From Anomaloglossus baeobatrachus (Eukaryota > Chordata > Amphibia > Anura > Aromobatidae): a DNA stretch of 64,000 bases. A program made the position numbers and the translations under genes. The DNA is taken from contig NC_134353.1 of assembly GCF_048569485.1 (NCBI RefSeq), positions 430,921,399-430,985,398 of the forward strand, written 5' to 3'. The notes beneath the pieces are model-generated. The model was not told the origin of the DNA. It searched no databases and saw only the letters and a list, made by a program, of their open reading frames with translations. This document shows, in pieces, positions 21,619 through 33,267 of the stretch. How positions within the stretch are numbered: position 1 is the stretch's first letter; every line of letters begins with the position of its first letter.

Positions 21619-21625
21619 ATATCTA

Positions 21626-21675
<50 letters not shown>

Positions 21676-21676
21676 T

Positions 21677-21714
<38 letters not shown>

Positions 21715-21794
21715 ATATATATATATATATATATATATCTATATCTATATCTATATCTATCTATCTATATATATATATATATATATATATATTA
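21380..21794. repeat. TA/TCTATA compound microsatellite, left part
   Basis: About 400 bp of (TA)n with TATCTA and AGAGAT variants. The same array resumes at 23,444, so the Tc1 between them was inserted into it. Confidence 0.95.
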
Positions 21795-23443
21795 GTTAGG
21801 TCCAGAAATATTTGGACAGTGGCACAATTTTTGCGAGTTGGGCTCTGCATGCCACCACATTGGATTTGAAATGAAACCTCTACAACAGAATTCAAGTGCA
21901 GATTGTAACGTTTAATTTGAAGGTTTGAACAAAAATATCTGATAGAAATTGTAGGAATTGTACACATTTCTTTACAAACACTCCCCATTTTAGGAGGTCA
22001 AAAGTAATTGGACAAATAAACCAAACCCAAACAAAATATTTTTATTTTCAATATTTTGTTGCGAATCCTTTGGAGGCAATCACTGCCTTAAGTCTGGAAC
22101 CCATGGACATCACAAAACGCTGGGTTTCCTCCTTCTTAATGCTTTGCCAGGCCTTTACAGCCGCAGCCTTCAGGTCTTGCTTGTTTGTGGGTCTTTCCGT
22201 CTTAAGTCTGGATTTGAGCAAGTGAAATGCATGCTCAATTGGGTTAAGATCTGGTGATTGACTTGGCCATTGCAGAATGTTCCACTTTTTTGCACTCATG
22301 AACTCCTGGGTAGCTTTGGCTGTATGCTTGGGGTCATTGTCCATCTGTACTATGAAGCGCCGTCCGATCAACTTTGCGGCATTTGGCTGAATCTGGGCTG
22401 AAAGTATATCCCTGTACACTTCAGAATTCATCCGGCTACTCTTGTCTGCTGTTATGTCATCAATAAACACAAGTGACCCAGTGCCATTGAAAGCCATGCG
22501 TGCCCATGCCATCACGTTGCCTCCACCATGTTTTACAGAGGATGTGGTGTGCCTTGGATCATGTGCCGTTCCCTTTCTTCTCCAAACTTTTTTCTTCCCA
22601 TCATTCTGGTACAGGTTGATCTTTGTCTCATCTGTCCATAGAATACTTTTCCAGAACTGAGCTGGCTTCATGAGGTGTTTTTCAGCAAATTTAACTCTGG
22701 CCTGTCTATTTTTGGAATTGATGAATGGTTTGCATCTAGATGTGAACCCTTTGTATTTACTTTCATGGAGTCTTCTCTTTACTGTTGACTTAGAGACAGA
22801 TACACCTACTTCACTGAGAGTGTTCTGGACTTCAGTTGATGTTGTGAACGGGTTCTTTTTCACCAAAGAAAGTATGCGGCGATCATCCGCCACTGTTGTC
22901 ATCCGTGGACGCCCAGGCCTTTTTGAGTTCCCAAGCTCACCAGTCAATTCCTTTTTTCTCAGAATGTACCCGACTGTTGATTTTGCTACTCCAAGCATGT
23001 CTGTTATCTCTCTGATGGATTTTTTCTTTTTTTTTCAGCCTCAGGATGTTCTGCTTCACCTCAATTGAGAGTTCCTTAGACCGCATGTTGTCTGGTCACA
23101 GCAACAGCTTCCAAATGCAAAACCACACACCTGTAATCAACCCCAGACCTTTTAACTACTTCATTGATTACAGGTTAACGAGGGAGACGCCTTCAGAGTT
23201 AATTGCAGCCCTTAGAGTCCCTTGTCCAATTACTTTTGGTCCCTTGAAAAAGAGGAGGCTATGCATTACAGAGCTATGATTCCTAAACCATTTCTCCGAT
23301 TTGGATGTGAAAACTCTCATATTGCAGCTGGGAGTGTGCACTTTCAGCCCATATTATATATATAATTGTATTTCTGAACATGTTTTTGTAAACAGCTAAA
23401 ATAACAAAACTTGTGTCACTGTCCAAATATTTCTGGCCCTGAC
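21795..23443 (-). mobile_element. Tc1/mariner transposon, nearly complete
   Basis: Terminal inverted repeats: GTTAGGTCCAGAAATATTTG at 21,795, and the mirrored CAAATATTTCTGGCCCTGAC ending 23,443, with TA on both sides. Length ~1.65 kb, the standard size. The transposase gene on the minus strand fills 22,048-23,086. It is inserted into a TA-rich microsatellite, as expected from TA target choice. Confidence 0.93.
22048..23086 (-). pseudogene. Tc1 transposase (DD34E), one frameshift near the N-terminus
   Basis: It catalyses cut-and-paste transposition at TA sites in the nucleus. The 316-codon frame 22,048-22,998 holds the rest of the first helix-turn-helix, the GRPR-type linker (KRPGRPRM), the second helix-turn-helix, and a full catalytic triad: D in WTDETK, D in QMDNDPKHTAK, and E in NPIEHAF, with 34 residues between the last two. 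The natural start is the ATG at 23,086 (MRSKELSIEVKQNILRL). Between them an A-run (nine T on the plus strand near 23,027-23,036) puts the N-terminus out of frame by one base. Otherwise no stop is seen, so the copy is young. Confidence 0.88.
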
Positions 23444-23545
23444 TATATATATATCTATATATATATCTATATATCTATATCTATCTATCTATATCTATCT
23501 ATCTTTATCTATATCTATATATCTATATATCTATCTCTATCTATT
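23444..23545. repeat. TA/TCTATA microsatellite, right part
   Basis: Continuation of the array at 21,380-21,794 on the other side of the Tc1. Confidence 0.9.
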
Positions 23546-23685
23546 ATATGAATTAAATGAGAAAATACAATACCGGTGTAGCATGTGCTGTGTTCGGTGT
23601 CAGGAAGCAATCAGAGATACAAAAAGTTTAAGCAAGATGACTATCGAGTAATCTGTATATACTGAGCATGCGTGAACCCATTCCA

Positions 23686-24101
23686 TAAGACTGAGTACAA
23701 AGCTGCAGACATCGCAAACTATGCCAGAGTAATGGATAAACATATAAGAGATATGTATTATGCAAGCGCGATCTGGATCCAGATATCTCCATGGTTGCAA
23801 AATAAAACAAATTCATAACACATGCATGCGCTGATTAGATATAGTTCCATCAGACAAAATGAACGTTACGCAGGCGTTCAAAGTAACAATCACATCAGAA
23901 TTATACTATAGGGGTATGGATGACAAACGCCTTATGTAGCAGGCTTTGAAAATGTTATCAGCGAATGCATTATACAGCAGACTTGAAAAGTATAGGCAGC
24001 AAATGCATTATACAGCAAGCTTAGCCAATGATAGCAGAAAACATATTATAAAGCAGAGTATAGGAAATATAGGCAGTAAATGCATGCTGCAGCAGGCTTA
24101 A
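23686..24101. repeat. Left inverted arm of the PLE (first segment)
   Basis: Reverse complement of about 36,905-37,197. It contains several short direct repeats of the type GCAAATGCATTATACAGCA / TTGAAAAGTATAGGCAG at ~40-50-bp spacing. The arm is cut by the TTAA-flanked element at 24,101. The 140 bp before it (23,546-23,685) hold nothing I recognise and may be more of the same PLE. Confidence 0.75.
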
Positions 24102-24599
24102 CCCCTTAAGGACGAAGCCAGTTTTGTACGTAATGCCCAGGCCATTTTTTGCAATTTTGACCAGTATCACTTTATAAAGGTTATAACTCTGGAACGCTTA
24201 AATGGATCCCGGTGATTCTGAGATTGTTTTTTCGTGACATATTGGGCTTCATGTTAGAGGTAATTTAGGATGATTTTTTTTTTTATTTTATTTGTGAAAA
24301 AATCTGAAGTTTGACAAAAAAAATAAAAATTTTGCAATTTTCAAACTTTTAATTTTTATGCCCATAAACCAGAGAGTTATGTCACACAAAATAGTTAATA
24401 AATAACATTTCCCACTTGTCTACTTTAGATCAACGCAATTTTTGAAACATTTTTTGAGGTTAGGAAGTTAGAAGGGTTCAAAGTTCATCAGCAATTTCCC
24501 ATTTTTTCAACAAAATTTACAAAACCATTTTTTTTTAGGGACCACATCCCATTTGAAGTGACTTTGAGAGGCCTAGGTGACAGAAAATACCCAAAAGTG

Positions 24600-26660
24600 A
24601 CACCATTCTAAAAACTGCACCCCTCAAGGTACTCAAAACCACATTCAAGAAGTTTATTAACCCTTCAGGCGCTTCACAGGAACTAAAGTAATGTGGAATG
24701 AAAAAAAATAAAATTTAACATTTTACCTAAAAATGTTGCTTTAGCACTAATTTTCTTACTTTTTCAAGAGGTAACACCAAAACTTGGACCTCACACTTTG
24801 TTACCCACTTTCTTATGAGCGCGCAGATATCCCACATGTGGTCAGAAACCTTTGTTTGGGTAAATGAGAGGGCTTGGAACGAAAGGAGCAATATTTGAAT
24901 TTTGGAAAGCAAAGTTGGCTGAAACAGATAGCGGGCACCATGTTGCATTTACAGATCCCCTAAGGTACCTAAACAGCAGGAACCCCCCTCAAGTGACCCC
25001 ATTTTGGAAACTAGACCCCTTAAGGCTTCTATCGAGGGGTATTCTGAGCATTTTGGACCCACAGGTACTTCACAGATTTTGATAACGTTACGTTGTCATA
25101 TTGAAAATTGTCATTTTTTTCTTAAAAATGTTGCTTTAGCATCAATTCTCTCACTTTTTCAAGAGGTAATTCCAAAAATTTGACCCAAATCTTTGTTACC
25201 CACTTTTTTATGAGCGTGGTGATACCTCACATGTGGTCTGAAACCTTTGTATGGACAAATGGGAGTGTTTGGAACGAAAGGAGCAATATTTGAATTTTGT
25301 AAAGGAAATCTGGCTGAAAAAGATTGCGAGCACCATGTCGCATTTGGAGGACCCCTAAGGTACGTAAACAGCAAAAAACCACCACAAGTGACCCCATATT
25401 GGAAACTAGGCCTCTCAAGGAATTTATCTAGATGTTTGGAGAGTCCCCTGAACCCCCAGGTGCTTCACAGAAGTTTATAACGTTGAGCCATGAAAATAAA
25501 AAAATAAAATTTTACCACAAAATTGTTACTTCAACCAGGTAGCTTTTTTTTCACAAGGGTAACAGGAAAAAAAAATCACCATGAAATTTATTGTGCAATT
25601 TCTCCTGAGTTTGGTGATATCTTATATGTGGTGGAAATCAACTGTTTGGGCACACGGCAGGTCTTGGAAGGGAAGGAGTGCCATTTGACTGCAAAATTGG
25701 CTGGAATCAATTGCGGACGTCATGTTGCATTAGGAGAGCCCCTGAGGTGCCTAAGCAGTGGAGGTCCCCCACAAGTGACCCCATTCTGGAAAATAGACCC
25801 CTCAAGGAATTTATCTAGATGTTTGGTGAGTACCCTGAACCCCCAGGTGCTTCACAAAAATTTATAACGTTGAGCTGTGAAAATAAAAAAAAGAATACAT
25901 TTTTACCACAAAATTGTTACTTCAACCACATAGCTTTTTTTTTTTTTTTTTTTTAACAAGAGTAAAAGGAAAAAAAGCAGCATAAAATTTATTGTGCAAT
26001 TTCTCCTGAGTATGTGGATACCTTATGTGTGGTGGAAATCAACTGTTTGGGTGCACAGCAGGGCTCGGAAGGGAAAAGGTGCCATTTGACTGAACATTTG
26101 GCTGGAATAATTAGTGGACGCTATGTCGCATTTGGAAAGCCCCTAAAGTGCCTAAACAGTGGAGGTCCCCCACAAGTCACCCCATTTTGGAAACAAGACA
26201 CCTCAAGGCTTTTATCTAGGTGTATACTGAGCATTTTGAATCCACGAATACTTCACAGAATTTGATAAGCTTAGGTTGCCATATTGAAAATTTTCATTTT
26301 TTTCACAAAAAGGTTTCTTTAGCATCACATTTCTCACTTTTTCAAGAGGCAACAACAAAACGTGGACCCCACAGGTTGTTATCCAATTTCTTGTGAGCGC
26401 AGGGATACCCCATATGTGGCCAAAAACCTCTGTTTCGATTAATGGGAAGGCTTGGAATGGAAGGAGCACCATTTGAATTTTGGAAAAGTTGAAATAAATT
26501 GCACGCACCATGTCACATTAGCAGGGCCTCTTAGGTACCTATACAGCAGGAACCCCCACAAGTGACTTCATTTTGGAAACTGGACCCCTCAAGGATTTTA
26601 TTCAGGAGTATAGTAAGCATTTTGAATCCACAGGTACTTCACAAAAATGTTGCTGTAGCA
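24600..26660. repeat. Tandem array, ~390-bp unit, about five units
   Basis: The phrase CCCATTTTGGAAACTAGACC or a variant returns near 24,605, 24,995, 25,391, 25,783, 26,180 and 26,570, a period of ~390-400 bp. Each unit also has TTTTTCAAGAGGTAACA, ACCTTTGTTTGG and CAGGTACTTCACAGA-type phrases. The units are diverged (roughly 70-80% by eye). The repeated ~70-110-codon frames in the array are by-products. Confidence 0.85.
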
Positions 26661-26678
26661 ACAAATTTCTCACTGTTA

Positions 26679-27039
26679 GGCTATGTGGCCATGATCCAGC
26701 GACACAGCGTCTAGTACACAGTGCCAGCCTTCCTGCAGAGATGTGAGTGTTGTCCACGGGAGAACGCAGCTGCCCATGCCCACGATTTGGGTTCAGGCTG
26801 CTATGGACTTTAGCTCTATTCTACCTGCACAGAACACTCATCTCCGCAGCATAAATTGACATGCTGAGGCTCGGGAAGCTGCGCCACAGATCAGTTTATG
26901 CTGCGGAGAAAAGAAGCACAGTGGGCATGAGATTTCTAAAAATCCTTTCACTGTGCTTCTACTGCACAACGCAGCATTATGGACGCAGGGAAAACACTGC
27001 GCCCAAAACGCTGCAAACCCCGATTGTGGGCGCATAGCC
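26679..27039. mobile_element. MITE with GGCTATGTGG / CGCATAGCC ends
   Basis: Terminal inverted repeats GGCTATGTGGCC (26,679) and GGGCGCATAGCC (to 27,039), preceded by TTA and followed by TAA. Same family as 38,861-39,525. Non-coding, 361 bp. Confidence 0.65.
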
Positions 27040-27234
27040 TAAAATGCTACAATGGATGAATGGATAGATGTCAAACCAATATAATGTCCCACCCCCTGCA
27101 TATTCTAAGCTGGCGTCCTTTAGTGCCTTTCATGTGGCACTAAAAAGGGTGCCTAGCCTTGTATTTAGCCCAAAAAAAATAATTAAAATAAATGACGTGG
27201 GGTCCCCCCTATTTTTGATAGCCAGCTAGGGTAA

Positions 27235-27425
27235 AGCAGACAGCTGTAGCCTGCAAACCCACAGCTGACAGCTTCACCTTGGCTGGTGATCAATTTGGAG
27301 GGCTCCCCAAGCTGTTTTGTGTTTTTTTTCTAATTATTTATTCATAAATAATTAAAAAAAAAAACACAAAACGTAGGGTCCCCCCAAATTAGATCACCAG
27401 CCAAGGTGAAGCTGACAGCTGGGGT
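27235..27425. repeat. Imperfect palindrome, ~95-bp arms
   Basis: CAGCTGACAGCTTCACCTTG (27,251) against CAAGGTGAAGCTGACAGCTG (to ~27,421), with TGTGTTTTTTTTCTAATTATT / AATAATT-AAAAAA-CACA around a centre near 27,337 (cited in part). It is the same palindromic module as at 1,480-1,660. Confidence 0.75.
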
Positions 27426-29689
27426 CTGGTATTCTCAGGGTGGGAAGAGCCATGGTTATTGGACTCTTCTCAGCCTAAAAATAGCAGGCCGCAGCCGCCC
27501 CAGAAGTGGCGCATCCATTAGATGCGCCAATCCTGGCGCTTCGCCCCAACTCATCCCGCGCCTTGGTGCGGTGGCAAACGGGGTAATAAATGGGGTTGAT
27601 ACCAGATGTGTCACCTGGCATCAAGCCCAGCAATTAGTTATGTCACGGCGTCTATTTGATACCAGACATAACTAATTGACAGTAATAAAAAAAAAAAATT
27701 GACAACAAAAAAAAAATTTGAAAAAACTCCCCAAAAACATTCCCTCTTTTGGCCAATTTATTGAAGAAAAAAAAAAAAATCGGGTCCCTGTAATCCATTG
27801 TGAAAGTCCCGCGGCGATTCTGGACCTTCTAGAATATGGGGGGCACGTTCAGGGAACGTGTCCCCCATTTTCTAGGAGTGCAGACCCTCCATTTGAGGAG
27901 AGTGGGTGCAAAGAATTTGTACCCACCCTCCCCGGGTCACAGCTGCAGAGTGCCGAGCAGCAGCAGCAGCCAGCGTCTCCGAGTCAGACACAGGAAGCTG
28001 TCAGCCGCGCTCTGCAGTGTGACCAGCGTGTACTGTGAAGGAGGAGGGGGCCGCGGGGGATCAGAGCTGACAGGTACGGGGGACACCGGGGTGGGAATAG
28101 GGGGTGACCTGGCAGGGCCTGGGGAGCAGGTTTATGTCGTATGTGTCATAGCACATGCGACAGAAACCATAGGAAAGGGGGAAATGCGGCTGGCGCGCTG
28201 CTGTGCGCGCCGGTATGTGCGGCGCCATGTTAGATTATTGGGAGGAAGGGGGGGTGGGGGGACACTTTGGCGACACCGGGGGACCGGAGAGGACCGGGGG
28301 ATGAGATTTATCTCCCATCTGACATGTTTGTTTATGCCAGATGGGAGATAAATGATTTTTTACCGGCGCGGTCATTTACTGTAACCTGATCATCGGTATA
28401 CGGTGTATACCGGTCATCAGGTGAGCGGGGACCGGAAAAACCGGCCAGAATCATGATCTCCAGGGTCTCAGCTACTCCCGGCAGCTGAGACCCCGGATTT
28501 TTTCTGACTCTGGGGGGTGCTAGACCCTTTTTTCCGACCGCCGTTAAAAAGCGGCGGATCGGAAGAAGTACGCTAATTTGTCGCCGTTAAAAGGCGTATC
28601 GGCGGTCGTTAAGGGGTTAAAGAGGTTAATAGGTGCAGAAGATGTAAATATCTCCCAGATCTCACAAGTAGAGATGAGCGATGTTCGAGTCGAACAGATC
28701 GCCAATTTCATGTTCGAGTGATTTTGGCGGGTGTTCGAGTCGTTCGACATACTCGAACGATATGCTAAAAGTTCGGCAGTTCGAGTTATGTTCGAGAACG
28801 GTTCGATCACCAAAAGCGTGGCTTTTCACAGTAAGTATGTGCTCACGTTGCGTATCTGCATGCGTCCTGCGTCCCCAGCACAATCCCTCTCTCTTTCCTA
28901 CTCACCGATTACGGGCGCCTTGCTGCACGGCTGTCACAAATCTCCGGCGGCTTTTCCTCTTTTGAAAATGGCTGCCGCTTCATTATTCAATCAAGTATTC
29001 CGTGCCTTCCCCGCCCACCGGCGCCAATGATTGGTTGCAGTCAGACACGCCCCCACGATGAGTGACAGCTGTCTCACTGCAACCAATCATAGCCGCTGGT
29101 GGGCGGGTCTATATCGTGCAGTAAAATAAATAAATAAATAAATTTAAAAAAAAAATGCGGTCCCCCCAATTTTGATACCAGCCAAGATAAAGCCACACGG
29201 CAGGAGGCTGGTATTGTCAGGATGGGGAGCACCACATTATGGGGAGCCCACCACCCTAATAATATCACCCAGCAGCCGCCTGGAATTGCCGCATCCATTA
29301 GATGCGGCAGTCCCGGGACTCTACCCAGCTCATTTCGAATTACCCTGGTGCGGTGGCAATCGAGGTAATAACAGAGTTAATCATGACAAGTGTCTCCCCG
29401 AGACACCTTCCATGATTAACCTGTAAGTGAAAGTAAACACACACAGCGAAAAATCCTTTATTTGGAATAAAAGACAAAAAAACCCTCATTTACCTCTTTA
29501 TTAATCCCCAAACAACAATCCAGGTCTGAAGTAATCCACACGTCAGCTCTGCTTCATGAAGATAACAGGAAGCCCCGTAGAACACGAGCGCTCTGTGTCC
29601 TTCTCCACGCAGCACCTGAAGTGAGCCGCGCTGTCACCAGAGATGCAATGCAGAGGTCAAGATAACCAAACCTTCCTATGTTTCTCATG

Positions 29690-29765
29690 AGAACCAGTGG
29701 TTCAATGGTTAGAGCTCCCGCCAAAGAAGCATTAGTTCACGAGTTCAAGTCCCGGCCGCCCCGGT
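29690..29765 (+). ncRNA. tRNA-like sequence (SINE head or tRNA relic)
   Basis: AGTGGTTCAATGGTTAGAGC (29,696-29,715) fits a type-2 promoter A box and GAGTTCAAGTCCC (29,741-29,753) fits a B box, 26 bp apart, as in a tRNA. The acceptor stems do not pair, so it is not a working tRNA. An A/T-rich tail follows (29,767-29,810). Origin as a tRNA-derived SINE head is likely but unproven. Confidence 0.55.
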
Positions 29766-29904
29766 AAAGAATTTAATTTATTTTTAATTATAATTATTAT
29801 TTATAATGATTTAATTATGCACTGAGGGGAGGAGCCGGACATCAGCTGTGAGCCGCGGGCCACACCTCTAAAATCGGAGCAGTTCACAGAATGAGAATGC
29901 ATTG

Positions 29905-30095
29905 CTCTCTCCTCTCTCTCGTTCTCTCTCCCTCTCTTTCTCTCCCTCTCTCTCCCTTTCTCTTTTGTCTCTCCCTCTCTCTCCTCTTTTCTCTCTTGTT
30001 CTCGCTCTCTCTCTTCTCTTTCTTTTCTCTCCTTTTCTCTCCCCCTCTCTTTTCTCTTTTCTCTCTCCCTCTCCCTCATCTCTTTTCTCTCGCTC
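29905..30095. repeat. CT-rich low-complexity block
   Basis: About 190 bp of (CTCT/TCTCC)n. Arg/Glu-rich (minus) and Ser/Leu-rich (plus) frames across it are artefacts. Confidence 0.9.
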
Positions 30096-31058
30096 AGACC
30101 TGGCGATGATCAGCTGATGCGGTCACCTGACGGAATCAGCTGACACTATAAGTCGAGCGGTGAGGCCGGCTTTTTACCGCCCGGCCGGCTAAACTATCAG
30201 CTGCTGTTGTCGGACAGGAGTCTGCACAGAAGTGTGTAGGGTTTTTTTTTTGCACTAATGCATCAGCTGATTGTATAAAAGCCATTTATACAATCAGCTG
30301 CTGTGTCATGTGATTCAGGCCCTTGAACCTGACACATCTAACCGCTTTGCCTTCCAGCAAACCGATTAGATGATATTGGATCCGGATTGGACGGTGCGGG
30401 ACACTTGACCCAGGATTACTGCGGAGGGGGGGAGGGTTCTTTATTTCAATAAAGATGGAGTCACTAAATGTGTTGTATTTCTAATAAATATTTTTGTTGT
30501 GTTTTTTTACCTATACTAGAAATTCATGGTGGCCATGTCTAATATTGGCATGACACCATGAATTTCGGGCTTAGGGCCAGTTGATAAAATACAGCTAGCC
30601 CTTACCCCATTATTACCCAGCGAGCCACCCGTCACCAGGGCAGCTGGAAGAGTTGGATACAGCGCCAGGAGATGGCGCTTCTATGAAAGCCCCATTTTCT
30701 GGGATGGCTGCAGACTGCAATTCGCAGCAGGGGTGCCCAAAAAGCTTTGCCACCCTGAGCTGTGGATTTCAATCCCCAGCTGCCTAGTTGTACCTGGCTG
30801 AACACAAAAATTGGGCGAAGCCGACGTCATTTATTTTTTTTAATTATTTCATGAAATTCCTGAAATAATTAAAAAAAAAAAAAAAAAAAAAAGGCTTCCC
30901 TATATTTTTGGTTCAAAGGGGGGGGTACAAATAGGCAGCTGGGGGTTAGGGGCAGCCCGTAGTTGCCTGCTGTACCTGGCTAGCATACAAAAACATGGCG
31001 AAGCCCAAGTAAATTTTTTTGGGGGGGGCAAAAATCTCCTGCATACAGTCCTGGATGG

Positions 31059-31352
31059 ACACAAGTAAAAAAAGAAAAAATACAGCTCACCATATGATAT
31101 TATGCTGGTAAATTCATGTTGTAGAGAAGGGCAGACGGTGCATGGAATAAGGGAGGCTTAAACGTGATTGCAGCAAAAAGCAACCATTGTTGTTATGGTT
31201 ATGATTAAGGAAGTCTAACTACTGAAACGCGTCACCCGCGTGTTTATAACTTGCTGCACTATGTTTTTTAATTAGTTTTCAATAAAATGGAATTTTAAGA
31301 AAAATATTTTCCCTATGAAGACGTTGCTGCTGGATATTTTTTCTTTTTGCTG
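31059..31352 (+). mobile_element. 294-bp PLE-derived insertion with variant hammerhead
   Basis: Flanked by a 13-bp target duplication CAGTCCTGGATGG (31,046-31,058 and 31,353-31,365, identical). It has inverted ends (AAAAAAAGAAAAAATACAGC near 31,066 against GCTGGATATTTTTTCTTTTT near 31,329), a hammerhead-type motif in the middle, and AATAAAA at ~31,281. No coding; it must have been moved by machinery in trans. Confidence 0.75.
31197..31237 (+). ncRNA. Variant hammerhead motif (A3/U8 core)
   Basis: Stem I GGTT/ACCC (one mismatch), core ATGATTA at 31,201-31,207 in place of CTGANGA, one extra A, stem II GGAAGT/ACTACT (imperfect), GAAACGCGT at 31,224-31,232, and cleavage position C at 31,233. Positions 3 and 8 are A and T instead of C and G. 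Confidence 0.5.
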
Positions 31353-32779
31353 CAGTCCTGGATGGAGTATGCTGAGCCTTGTAGTTCTGCAGCTGCTGTC
31401 TGCTGTCTGTCTGTATGGAGGATAGCAGACAGCAGCTGCAGAACTACAAGGCTCAGCATGCTCTATTCACTAGTGTATGCAGGAGAGCAGACAGCAGCTG
31501 CAGAACTACAAGGCTCAGCATACTCCATCCAGGACTGTATGCAGGAGTTTATTGCCCCCCCAAAAAAATGACGTGGGCTTCGCCATATTTTTGTATGCTA
31601 GCCAGGTACAGCAGGCAGGTACGGCTGCCCCCAACCCCCAGCTGGCTATTTGTACCCGGCTGGGAACTTAAAAAAAAAAAAAAAAATATAGGGAAGCACT
31701 TTAAATTATTTCATGAAATTGGGGGAGGTAAATCGACATGGGCTTCGCCTCATTTTTGTGTCCAGCCAGGTACAACTAGGTAGCTGGGGATTGGAATCCA
31801 CAGTACAAGTTGGCCCGAGCTTTCTGAGCCCCTCTGCTGCGAAATGCAGTCTGCAGCCGCCCCAGAAAATGGCGCTTTCATAGAAGCGCCATCATCTGGT
31901 GCTGTATCCAAGTCTTCCAGCAGCCGTGAAGCCGGGTGGCTTGCTGGGTAATGATGGGTTAATACTAGCTTTGTTTTACTAGCTAGTATTAAGCCAGAGA
32001 TTCTTAATGTCAGGCAAGTTTGACCCGGCCATTAAGAATCTCCAATAAAAAAAAAACAAAAACAAAAAAAAAAAAAAAAAACACACCACACAGAGAAAAA
32101 ATACTTTAATAGAAATGAATACACAGACACACTTAGAGACTCCATGTTTATTACTCCACGATCCTGCTCTTCTGTCTTCTTTCTCCTTCAACCCATGCAG
32201 CTCTGCTACATCAGACTGCACTGCATGGGAGGAAGATGCTGCTGCTCCCGTGCAGTCTAATCACTCAGTGAGAGTGAGCAGAGGCTGCGGGCTGTAAGCG
32301 GTGACGTCACCGCTGCCACCGTTGCTAAAATAATCTGACAAGCGGTTACTATAGCAACGGTGCTCCGATCACGTGATTCCCGATGCCGCAATTCACCAGC
32401 TGTGGCAGCAAGTCCTTGCATGTGGGCTGACTCTGTAAAGAGCGCCCACATGCAGGAACGGGGAAGCCGACCATGTGTCAGAGCATCTCGCCGGTACACG
32501 GAGATGCACAAATGAGCACCGCGTACCGGAGAGATGCACTGACAGGACCTAGCATGACATCTAGTCATGTGACCAGTCTGTAGCCAATGGTCACATTCTA
32601 TTTTGGTATTTGGTATATTGGTATTTGGAAGGTCCTATCACCAGTGCTGGTTACTAGGAGGACGCAGCGATTATCGGAAGGAAAAGCGGCGGGAGACAGA
32701 GTGCAGGACGCGTCGCGGGGACCTGCAAGTGTAATGACAATGTTTATTAACTATGTATACATGTAAAATGTATTTTTAT

Positions 32780-33267
32780 TAGTGATGAGCGAGTATGCTT
32801 GTAGTATCAATGTACTCGGGCTACTCGGCGGGGACCGAGTAATCTCGCGATACTCGTGCTGTACTCGTGGTCTTCATGTTGGCGCTCTTTTTACAGCCAT
32901 CCCTTATGCAGGGATTGGCTGGCAGACCACTGCAATGCCACAGCCCTGTTGTGGAATTGCAGTGATTGGCCAGCCCGCACAGCGTGACTGTGCCTTTAGC
33001 CCGACAGTTCCCCGCTCGGCTACGGCCCCTCCCGCACTCCACTCCGCGTGTATATATATATATATATGCACGCTTACACACACACGCATGTTTTTTTTAA
33101 TTTACAGTTTTATGGTTTCTACATGCTGCTGGGGGTCATTTCAGAATAATACTCGGGTCTCCCATAGGATAACATTGGGCTCGGTGCTCGGGCCGAGTAC
33201 ACGAGTATTTTGAGATGCTCGGCCCGAGCCTCGAGCTCCCGAGCATTTTAGTACTCGCTCATCACTA
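32780..33267. mobile_element. hAT MITE (488 bp)
   Basis: Ends TAGTGATGAGCGAGTA (32,780) and TACTCGCTCATCACTA (to 33,267), with an exact 8-bp duplication ATTTTTAT (32,772-32,779 and 33,268-33,275). The interior is rich in TACTCG phrases. It is inserted in the right part of hAT copy B, whose own ends are a diverged form of the same terminus. Confidence 0.92.

Larger units (their letters stand above)
24102..28616. mobile_element. 4.5-kb non-autonomous element with TTAA target duplication
   Basis: Ends CCCCTTAAGGAC (24,102) and GTCGTTAAGGGG (to 28,616), flanked by TTAA on both sides (24,098-24,101 and 28,617-28,620). The right PLE arm near 36,900 shows the empty site with a single TTAA (read there in reverse: GCAGGCTTAAAGAGG), which proves the ends. 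TTAA is used by piggyBac and Kolobok; with no transposase I cannot choose. Content: ~390-bp tandem units (24,600-26,660), a MITE (26,679-27,039), a palindromic module (27,235-27,425), and a GC-rich right third with inverted GCGGCGG/CCGCCG blocks near the end. Confidence 0.8.
30560..32000. repeat. Very long imperfect palindrome (arms ~450-500 bp)
   Basis: Left arm ~30,560-31,060 mirrors right arm ~31,535-32,000: for example GCCAGGAGATGGCGCTTCTAT (near 30,665, cited in part as GAGATGGCGCTTCTAT) against ATAGAAGCGCCATCATC (near 31,878), and TACCTGGCTAGCATACAAAAA against TTTTTGTATGCTAGCCAGGTA (cited in part as GCTAGCATACAAAA / TTTTGTATGCTAGC). The centre (31,366-31,520) has three alternating copies of GCAGCTGCAGAACTACAAGG. 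The left arm is split by a 294-bp insertion at 31,059-31,352. Confidence 0.75.

Noticed and set aside
24600-26660. CRISPR-like array
   Set aside because: The repeats are ~390 bp, diverged and contiguous, with no short repeat/unique spacer pattern; the genome is eukaryotic.
29801-30117. Highly charged or Ser/Leu-rich frames of 70-90 codons
   Set aside because: Translation of the CT-rich low-complexity block.
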